Both the position numbers and the translations under genes were made by a program. From SAR86 cluster bacterium (GTDB lineage Bacteria; Pseudomonadota; Gammaproteobacteria; Magnimaribacterales; Magnimaribacteraceae): 64,000 nucleotides of DNA. The stretch lies in NCBI GenBank assembly GCA_029268615.1, contig JAQWNM010000010.1:1-64000 (forward strand), in the 5' to 3' direction. This document shows, piece after piece, positions 57,320 to 64,000 of the stretch (positions are counted from its first letter, which is position 1; each line of letters begins with the position of its first letter). Below the pieces are notes generated by a model, which was not told the DNA's origin, did no database searches, and was given only the letters and a program-made list of their open reading frames with translations.

Positions 57320-58636
57320 TTACAGTCCTAGAATTCTTTTAAATTCTATCCCTCTCTGAATATAGTTCTCATACATATCTAAACTAGAACAACCGGGTGA
57401 AAGAAGTATTACATCTCCAGGAAAAGAGCAGGATTGAGCACGATTAGTGGCGCCTTCTAAGTCTTCTGAAAGGTCTGTTTCGACTATTTTACTAAAATAG
57501 TCATTTAATTTATCTGCATCTTTACCAAATAAATATACTTTCTTGACTTTATTCTGAGAAATATACTTTAAGTTATTAAAATCTTGAGATTTTGCATCTC
57601 CTCCAAAAATTAGATGTATATTATTTGTGTTATACAAATTCTCAACTGACTTAATAGCAGCAATTGAAGAACTAATATTAGTTGATTTAGAATCATTTAT
57701 GAAAATTACATCTTCAATAGAACCAATCATCTCAAATCTATGTGGAAGTAAAGAAAAATCCCTCAATTCCTTAAGGCCAAAATCAAGAATACTTCTAACC
57801 CTTTTAACATCTTGCAATGCAATAGATTGATCGTTTAGTTTCTCAACAAAAAATAGAACTGTTAAAGTGGCTAATAAATTTGATTTTAAGTGATCAGGCC
57901 ATAGTGAATTTATTCCTTGATCAATAAGAGGAAAGAAATCAAATAAATAGTTATTGAAATCTATGCCTTGAATCTCTTCTAGAATTAATTGGCTTTCTAA
58001 TATAGGGAAACTAGTTTTTTCAAAAACTCTTTTTTTTGCTTTCTGATATGCCTCAATACTCCCATGCCAATCAAGATGATCTTCTTCTAAGTTTAAAAGT
58101 AAACTTATATCTGAGTAAATATGCTCAGTAAGCTCTAATTGAAAGCTAGAGATTTCTAGAATATTAATCTTGGCTTCCTTTTTTAATAAATCTAAAACAG
58201 GAGTGCCTATATTCCCTCCAGCCTGAACATTATCTCTGCCAAATCTAGCCTTTAAGACTTTCTCAAGCATACTAACTACTGTTGTTTTACCATTGGTGCC
58301 TGTTACTAAAATGACTAAAGAGGAATTTTGACGAAAAAAAATGTCAAAATCAGTTATGACTGGCAATTTCAACCTAAAAGCTTCGATCAGTATTGCATGA
58401 CTTGGTTTTATTCCCGGACTTACTATTAATTTAGAAAAGTTAGATAATAATTTTAAATTAAATTTTCTTAATAATATTTTTTCCTTATTGACTATATCCT
58501 TTACTGATAATAATCCGCTAGGTTCAAGATGATCATCATATATATAAAAATCTTTGCCTAAGGAATGGAGATAATCAGCAACTGAAGCCCCTGTCTTACC
58601 TAAACCTAAAACAAGATAAGGTTTATCTTGTTTCAT
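57320..58636 (-). CDS. murD: UDP-N-acetylmuramoylalanine--D-glutamate ligase
   Basis: 438 aa. Adds D-Glu to UDP-MurNAc-L-Ala. LGLGKTGASVADYL at the N-terminus, VTGTNGKTTVVSML for ATP, LNLEEDHLDWHGS, PHRFEMIG, FINDSKSTN, LIFGGDAKSQDF and LLSPGCSSLDMYENYIQRG. Lies between mraY and ftsW, exactly as in E. coli. Confidence 0.96.
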   Translation of the reverse strand: MKQDKPYLVLGLGKTGASVADYLHSLGKDFYIYDDHLEPSGLLSVKDIVNKEKILLRKFNLKLLSNFSKLIVSPGIKPSHAILIEAFRLKLPVITDFDIFFRQNSSLVILVTGTNGKTTVVSMLEKVLKARFGRDNVQAGGNIGTPVLDLLKKEAKINILEISSFQLELTEHIYSDISLLLNLEEDHLDWHGSIEAYQKAKKRVFEKTSFPILESQLILEEIQGIDFNNYLFDFFPLIDQGINSLWPDHLKSNLLATLTVLFFVEKLNDQSIALQDVKRVRSILDFGLKELRDFSLLPHRFEMIGSIEDVIFINDSKSTNISSSIAAIKSVENLYNTNNIHLIFGGDAKSQDFNNLKYISQNKVKKVYLFGKDADKLNDYFSKIVETDLSEDLEGATNRAQSCSFPGDVILLSPGCSSLDMYENYIQRGIEFKRILGL

Positions 58637-58639
58637 ACT

Positions 58640-59722
58640 TTAACGAAGCTTCAGCATGGCTAAACCTAGAAGAACTAGCATAAAAGTTATAATCCAAAAT
58701 CTAACGATAACTCTTGGTTCCGGCCAACCTTTGAGTTCAAAATGATGATGAAGTGGAGCCATTCTAAATATCCTATTGCCAGTTAATCTAAAAGAAATAA
58801 CCTGTACTATTACTGAAAGAGCTTCAATAACAAATAAACCTCCCATGATTATAAGAATATATTCATGTCTTATAATCACGGCAATAGCTCCTAAAGCTGC
58901 TCCAAGTGATAAAGAGCCCACATCTCCCATAAAAACTTGAGCTGGATAAGTATTAAACCATAGGAATCCGAGACCAGATCCCATAATAGCACCACAAATT
59001 ACTAAGACTTCACCCGTCCCATTTAAGAAAGGTATATTAAGATAATCTGAATAAAAGACATTCCCTGCAGCATAACCTATGATACCTAGACCCCCTGCAA
59101 CCATTACACAAGGCAAAATAGCTAAGCCATCTAACCCATCAGTCAGATTTACAGCATTGCTAGTTCCTAAAATTACTAAACTTGATATAACTATAAAAGC
59201 CATACCTAAATATAAAGATATTTCTTTAAAAAAAGGAAAGATGAATGAAGTTTCACTAAGAGATTCTGCAGAAAAAAATAAAAATGAAGCTACACTTAAT
59301 GAAATAATTAACTGCCAAAATATCTTAGATTTTGCTGAGACTCCTTTGCTATTTCTTTTCTTTATTTTTAAAAAATCATCATACCAACCTAAAGCTCCAA
59401 ATAAGACAATCACATATAGAACTACCCATAAATATTTATTAAAAATATCTCCCCACAAAAGGCAACTAAAGACTATTGATGCCAATATCAAAGTTCCTCC
59501 CATTGTAGGAGTGCCTCTTTTATCAAAATGTGAAGAAGGTCCATCATCTCTAACAACTTGTTCTACATTGTTCGATCTCATGCTATTAATAAATCTTGGT
59601 CCAAGAAATAAAGAGAATAAAAGCGCTGTAAGGGTTGAACAAATTGCCCTTAAGGACAAATATTCAAATACACGAAAAGGACCATAAAAGTCCGACAGAT
59701 AATCAAAAACAGGTAACAACAT
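58640..59722 (-). CDS. mraY: Phospho-N-acetylmuramoyl-pentapeptide-transferase
   Basis: 360 aa, ten helices. Transfers phospho-MurNAc-pentapeptide to undecaprenyl phosphate to make lipid I. Motifs: [54 protein letters not shown] and [16 protein letters not shown]. Gap of 3 bp to murD. Confidence 0.98.
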   Translation of the reverse strand: MLLPVFDYLSDFYGPFRVFEYLSLRAICSTLTALLFSLFLGPRFINSMRSNNVEQVVRDDGPSSHFDKRGTPTMGGTLILASIVFSCLLWGDIFNKYLWVVLYVIVLFGALGWYDDFLKIKKRNSKGVSAKSKIFWQLIISLSVASFLFFSAESLSETSFIFPFFKEISLYLGMAFIVISSLVILGTSNAVNLTDGLDGLAILPCVMVAGGLGIIGYAAGNVFYSDYLNIPFLNGTGEVLVICGAIMGSGLGFLWFNTYPAQVFMGDVGSLSLGAALGAIAVIIRHEYILIIMGGLFVIEALSVIVQVISFRLTGNRIFRMAPLHHHFELKGWPEPRVIVRFWIITFMLVLLGLAMLKLR

Positions 59723-59736
59723 ATTTATTCCTTACT

Positions 59737-61080
59737 TTATTGTAAATTATCAGCTATTTGATCTATTGCAGAAGAACGAGAACCTTTCAAAAGAATAATC
59801 CAATCCCTAGAAATATGCTTAAAAGCATAATCAAGCAATTCAGTGCTATTACTGAAAATTTTCAAAGAGCTATTTTTTAAATTAATTTCTTGCTTCCATA
59901 AATCACCAATACACCATATCTCATCAACTATATTATCTGCAAAGTGGAGAATTTCTTGATGATAAATAGCTTCCTTGGGGCCTAATTCTGCCATCTGCCC
60001 ACCTATGAACACTTTATGCTTCCTTGTATCTATTGCCAACTCCTTCAAAGCTGCTTTCATTGATTCTGGATTTGCATTGTATGAGTCATCTATAATCATT
60101 GAACCTTTAAAACCTTTTTTAACAGACAATCTCCTGCTTGGAAAAACTGCGCTCTCCAAACGTCTAGTTGCTATTTTTAAATCTAATCCAGAAGAATGAA
60201 CCGCAGCTAAAGCAGCAGCTGCATTTAATGCATTATGTTCCCCTATTGTATTTATAATACAATTTATACTTTCCTCTAAATAGAATAAAGTAAAACTTGT
60301 TTTTGAATTAGCCAGATCAACTTGAATATCTGATACTCTAAAATTAGATTCAGAGTGAACACCGAAAGTAATTATTTTATTTCCTTTAAATTTTGTTGCC
60401 CAAAGATCATAAAAATCTGAATCTCTGGGCAATATCGCTATGCCTTTATGACCTAGTGAGTAAAGCATATTACTTTTTTCAATTGCTATTTCCTCTAAAG
60501 ACCCTAAACCTTCTGCATGCGACAACCCTATATTAGTAATAATAGCTATATCTGGATAAACTAAAGAAGATAACTCAATAATTTCTCCTGGTGCATTTGT
60601 ACCTATTTCAGCAACAAGAAAATCTTGGTCTTTCAAACCTAAAAAGGTAAGGGAAAGTCCTAAAAGATTATTTTGATTCTCAAAAGTTTTATGAGTACTT
60701 CCTTCAGTTTCTAATATATGGCTTAATATGTCTTTGGTTGAGGTCTTACCATTACTGCCAGTAATACAAAAAACTTGACCTAGAAATAATTTACGTTGGT
60801 AAGCACCGAGATCTTTTAAAAAATTAAGAGTATCTTTTACTGTTATGTGCCTTATTTTTGAATCAAGTTTTTTTTCGGTTATACAAGCTATTGCACCCTT
60901 TGAGAAAGCTTCATCTATAAAGTCATCACCGTCAAAATTAACACCTTTGATAGAAACATATATATCTCCTTTATTGATTTTCCTAGTATCAATAGAGATA
61001 CTTTTAAATTTAGAATTCTCTCCTATAAGCTCTTCTTCAGCAAAATTAGCTAAATCTAGAAGACTATTTCCTAGAATCAT
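59737..61080 (-). CDS. murF: UDP-N-acetylmuramoyl-tripeptide--D-alanyl-D-alanine ligase
   Basis: 447 aa. Adds D-Ala-D-Ala, the product of Ddl in this cluster. N-terminal fold SISIDTRKINKGDIYVSIKG, ATP loop ITGSNGKTSTKDIL, TNIGLSHAEGLGS, GEHNALNAAAALA, DDSYNANPESMKAAL and VFIGGQMAELG. Overlaps murE by 4 bp. Confidence 0.97.
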   Translation of the reverse strand: MILGNSLLDLANFAEEELIGENSKFKSISIDTRKINKGDIYVSIKGVNFDGDDFIDEAFSKGAIACITEKKLDSKIRHITVKDTLNFLKDLGAYQRKLFLGQVFCITGSNGKTSTKDILSHILETEGSTHKTFENQNNLLGLSLTFLGLKDQDFLVAEIGTNAPGEIIELSSLVYPDIAIITNIGLSHAEGLGSLEEIAIEKSNMLYSLGHKGIAILPRDSDFYDLWATKFKGNKIITFGVHSESNFRVSDIQVDLANSKTSFTLFYLEESINCIINTIGEHNALNAAAALAAVHSSGLDLKIATRRLESAVFPSRRLSVKKGFKGSMIIDDSYNANPESMKAALKELAIDTRKHKVFIGGQMAELGPKEAIYHQEILHFADNIVDEIWCIGDLWKQEINLKNSSLKIFSNSTELLDYAFKHISRDWIILLKGSRSSAIDQIADNLQ

Positions 61081-62552
61081 AGATTCTCAAATATTTTTGT
61101 TACCACTTCTTTATCATTAAACTCAAAATGTTCTCCGTCAATTTCTTGGTATCTTTCATGCCCCTTTCCAGCTATCAATAAATTATTCTTTGTTTTACTA
61201 GAATGTATAAGTTTAAGGGCATACTCTATTGCTTTTTTTCTATCTTCTTCTATATGAACTTTTTTAGAAATTATCCCAGTAAGAATATCATCTAATATTT
61301 TTTTTGGAGATTCAAACCTTGGGTTATCATTTGTTAGAATTATCTTATCTGAATACCTTTCAGCAATTTTTCCCATTTCTTTCCTTTTTGTTTTATCTCT
61401 ATCGCCTCCACAACCAAAAATACACCATAAATTACCTTCAAAACTTTTTCTTATCTCTTTTAAACAATTTTCTAAAGCTTCTGGAGTATGCGCAAAATCA
61501 ATAATACAATTATTGAGTAAACCAATTTCCATAAGATCCATACGACCCTCTGGTAATGAAATCTCTTCTACTGATTTTTCTAGTAAATCTATAGGTTCAC
61601 CAGTTATTAGCAATGAACAAACGGCCAAAATAATATTTGAAGCTATCGTTTGAGAGAAAGTATTAACATAAAATCTCATCTGACCAAAATCACTATCTAG
61701 TCGTACTTTGATCTTTCTTGAACCAGTAGCCAAGAAACTAATCTTAAAGTTAGCTTCTTTTTGAAAGGAAATACTATAAACTTTTTTATGCAATTTTTCT
61801 AAATCTTGATATAGAGAAAGACCAAAATCACTATCTATATTTATCAGACAGGATTCAACATCATGTTCAGTAAATAAGCTCCTTTTTGTTTTTGCATATC
61901 TCTCTATTGTCTTATGATAATCCAAATGATCTTGAGAAAAACTGGTCAAAACTGCAACTTTAATTTTTGTGCCTACCATTCTCTTTTGAGAAATACCATG
62001 TGAAGAGGCCTCAAGAGAAACAATAGAGCAATTATTATCCACCATTAATCCTAAAGTTTGCTGAATAGTTATTGGATCTGGTGTAGTTAGATTAGATATC
62101 TCTATTTTTTTTCCATTTATACAACTATTGATAGTACTTATATAACCTGTTTTTAAACTAATTCTTTGAGAGATTTTTGATAATGTCTCCACATAAGTAG
62201 TCTTCCCATTTGTACCAGTGGCACAAAAAATATCTAGTTTTTTGGAAGGTTCATCATAAAAAGAAGAAGCAATTAAACCTAAATTTTGTCGTAGTTTTGG
62301 ATGATAAAATACTTTTGAATTTCTAATATTTTCTTTTTGATCTGTAAAAACTAATTTAGCTCCATTTGTAATTGCTTCATTAATATATTTATTTCCATCT
62401 TGCGAACTGCCTTTTAAAGCAAAAAATATATCTCCTTTCTTTACTCTTCTGCTATCTAAGGAAAGTCCTGTTATTATTTTTTTATTCATACCCTCAGGTA
62501 AAGATACACCTTTCATAAAATCATTTAATTTTTTTGAATTTTTTGATGTCAC
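61077..62552 (-). CDS. murE: UDP-MurNAc-L-Ala-D-Glu--2,6-diaminopimelate ligase
   Basis: 491 aa. Adds meso-diaminopimelate: the specificity motif DNPR occurs in LTNDNPRFESPKKIL, the DAP type rather than the lysine type. Also LSLDSRRVKKGDIFFALKG, CATGTNGKTTYVETL, LEASSHGISQKRM, SFSQDHLDYH and IFGCGGDRDKTKR. Its need for DAP bears on the damaged lysC in this window. Confidence 0.97.
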   Translation of the reverse strand: MTSKNSKKLNDFMKGVSLPEGMNKKIITGLSLDSRRVKKGDIFFALKGSSQDGNKYINEAITNGAKLVFTDQKENIRNSKVFYHPKLRQNLGLIASSFYDEPSKKLDIFCATGTNGKTTYVETLSKISQRISLKTGYISTINSCINGKKIEISNLTTPDPITIQQTLGLMVDNNCSIVSLEASSHGISQKRMVGTKIKVAVLTSFSQDHLDYHKTIERYAKTKRSLFTEHDVESCLINIDSDFGLSLYQDLEKLHKKVYSISFQKEANFKISFLATGSRKIKVRLDSDFGQMRFYVNTFSQTIASNIILAVCSLLITGEPIDLLEKSVEEISLPEGRMDLMEIGLLNNCIIDFAHTPEALENCLKEIRKSFEGNLWCIFGCGGDRDKTKRKEMGKIAERYSDKIILTNDNPRFESPKKILDDILTGIISKKVHIEEDRKKAIEYALKLIHSSKTKNNLLIAGKGHERYQEIDGEHFEFNDKEVVTKIFENL

Positions 62553-62553
62553 G

Positions 62554-64000
62554 CTAAATTCCTGAGTTAATAGTATGTAACGATTGCTCCATTACTCTAG
62601 AAAAAAGAGGTGCGGCAACAGAAGATCCTGAATGGATTTCTCCTTCAAGCCCATGCAAGCTTACAATTGCTACTATTTTAGGTTTTTTAGAAGGGGCAAA
62701 GCCAGCAAAGATCGCTGAATATACTTGTTTATTATTCTCTATATTTTCTACAGTACCAGTTTTTCCGGAAACAGAAATTGCTTTAATTCTAGCTCTTTTT
62801 GCAGTCCCAAAATTACTATTAACAGCTTGATAAAGTGTTTCATTTATAAAATTTACTGTTTCTTCTGATATAACTCTTTTACTCTCAATAAAATAAGGCA
62901 TTTCTTCATTATTTTTAAATAATGTTAGTTCCTTGTAAATGCCATTAGATGCTAATATCGAATAAGCTTGAGCTAAATGTATTGACGTAACAGACATTCC
63001 ATAACCATAACAAGCACTTACTTTGTCTCTTGGGGTCACTGCATCTGTATAAGATAAAAAACCTTCCCTAGTATTAATTAAAATACTAGCGGGATAACTG
63101 CCAATGCCAAATTTACCTAGATATTCATATATAAAACCTTTTTCTACTTTAGAACAGAGCTTAACCATTCCTACATTGCTTGATCTAGCTATAATCTCTG
63201 AAAGAGTAAGCTCCCCATAATCTCTATAATCTTCAGTTCTATACCCTCCAAAATCTATCCAACCTGGAGATGTATCAATAATTTTACTAACATCATAATT
63301 ATTAAAATCTATTACTGCGGCCATGGCTATAGGTTTTATTACTGAACCTGGCTGAAATAAATCAATTGCTGATCTATTTCTTAATAATGAAAAATCAGAT
63401 AACTCTTTTCTATTTGATGGCTCAAAAGAAGGATAATTTGCCATAGCTAATATTTCTGAAGATATTGGGTCTACTAATATAATAGATCCAGATTTTGCTC
63501 CATGATTCAAGACACTAGATCTAAGTTCATTATAAGCAATCGACTGTATCCTGATATCCAAAGTCATATTTATATTCCTGCCTCTTTCAGGTTCTACTCT
63601 AATTCCATAAAGTTTATTACCAACTCTATCTTTAGAACCGTTAAAGCTGCCTGAAGTACTCTTCATATAATTATCAAATAGTTTTTCAGCACCTTGAAGA
63701 CCATTTCTGTCTATATCTGTTATACCAACAGCATGGGCACTAATTTCTCCTTGTGGATAGCTCCTTTTTAAGTCCCTTAATAGTGAAATTCCTTTTATAC
63801 CAAGTCTTTCAATTTCAATCTTTTCTTTTAAAGTAAGATGTCTTTTTACTTGAATAAAACCTTTTTTATTCCTAATTTTATTAGCAAAATTTTTTTCATC
63901 CTCTCTTAAGATGTGTAAAACTGAGCTTATTTTTTTTGGAGTTGGATCAAAATTTTCTAGGTCAACCTGAAGAGTATAGGACTCAACATCTAATGCTAAA
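62554..64000 (-). CDS. ftsI: Peptidoglycan D,D-transpeptidase FtsI (PBP3), 5' end outside window
   Basis: 482 residues are visible; the frame stays open to the window end (leftmost visible residues LALDVESYTLQVD), so the N-terminal membrane anchor is missing. The pedestal/dimerisation part includes RSYPQGEISAHAVGITDIDR and GLQGAEKLFDNYM. The transpeptidase has S-x-x-K as QPGSVIKPIA, S-x-N as SSNVGMVKL, and KTG as SVSGKTGTVEN. It crosslinks septal peptidoglycan with FtsW. First gene of the cluster in this window, 1 bp before murE. Confidence 0.96.
   Translation of the reverse strand, partial: LALDVESYTLQVDLENFDPTPKKISSVLHILREDEKNFANKIRNKKGFIQVKRHLTLKEKIEIERLGIKGISLLRDLKRSYPQGEISAHAVGITDIDRNGLQGAEKLFDNYMKSTSGSFNGSKDRVGNKLYGIRVEPERGRNINMTLDIRIQSIAYNELRSSVLNHGAKSGSIILVDPISSEILAMANYPSFEPSNRKELSDFSLLRNRSAIDLFQPGSVIKPIAMAAVIDFNNYDVSKIIDTSPGWIDFGGYRTEDYRDYGELTLSEIIARSSNVGMVKLCSKVEKGFIYEYLGKFGIGSYPASILINTREGFLSYTDAVTPRDKVSACYGYGMSVTSIHLAQAYSILASNGIYKELTLFKNNEEMPYFIESKRVISEETVNFINETLYQAVNSNFGTAKRARIKAISVSGKTGTVENIENNKQVYSAIFAGFAPSKKPKIVAIVSLHGLEGEIHSGSSVAAPLFSRVMEQSLHTINSGI

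Overview
The window is an AT-rich, gene-dense bacterial chromosome segment with no mobile elements, phage genes or CRISPR arrays. Several gene neighbourhoods are typical of Gammaproteobacteria: ftsI-murEF-mraY-murD-ftsW-murGC-ddl, pyrG-kdsA-eno-ftsB-ispDF-surE-pcm, rpsF-rpsR-rplI-dnaB, alaS-lysC, purL beside an mltF-like gene, an oxyR/ahpC divergent pair, and umuDC behind an E. coli-type LexA box. Low GC, short intergenic gaps, TonB-dependent iron uptake and signs of gene loss inside conserved neighbourhoods suggest a streamlined marine gammaproteobacterium, perhaps SAR86-like. The taxon is inferred from gene content only.

Layout. 1-10,100: tRNA-Ser, then an almost complete haem pathway: C4-type 5-aminolevulinate synthase, HemC with a HemD-like C-terminal extension, HemB, HemE, HemF, HemJ and HemH. 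An MFS transporter, a YdjA-like nitroreductase and a small membrane ORF lie among these genes. 10,100-19,900 (minus strand): a FecA-like TonB receptor, an FTR1 iron permease and an unknown 127-aa membrane protein, continuing upstream with lysC (interrupted by an in-frame stop), alaS, a dienelactone hydrolase-like protein, a gamma-carbonic anhydrase-like protein and a CoA-type Nudix enzyme. 19,900-30,400: a zinc-ribbon Nudix protein, purL, a shortened lytic transglycosylase, uvrB, tRNA-Asn, a PD-(D/E)XK protein, a P19-type iron protein, oxyR and ahpC. 30,400-41,100: cysS, gltX, ppiB, lpxH, a membrane-anchored unknown, umuDC, miaE, a DUF1289 protein, acnB and a 7Fe ferredoxin. 41,100-52,700 (minus strand): DUF368/PopT, pcm-surE-ispF-ispD-ftsB-eno-kdsA-pyrG, a diiron ferritin-like protein, dnaB-rplI-rpsR-rpsF. 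52,765-64,000: the murein synthesis/division cluster from ddl back to ftsI, which runs off the window end.

How the parts fit. Haem synthesis and iron acquisition dominate the first 30 kb. Three dispersed iron genes (TonB receptor, ftr1, p19) each have a good Fur-like box, so they probably form one iron-starvation regulon. hemB has a promoter whose geometry matches MerR-family activated promoters. The iron genes sit near OxyR/AhpC peroxide defence. The right half is mostly housekeeping: envelope precursors, translation, replication and nucleotide synthesis.

The most notable points are the lysC stop codon, the TonB receptor with an in-frame signal peptide but no standard start codon, the MerR-like hemB promoter, the ALAS plus HemC-HemD arrangement, and several apparent losses or replacements: no nlpD/rpoS beside pcm, a glutamyl-tRNA synthetase in the position glnS holds in Pseudomonas, MltF without its N-terminal domain, and no ftsQAZ after ddl. 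No gene-free stretch longer than 300 bases remains, apart from 7825-8322 if the small ORF there is not real.
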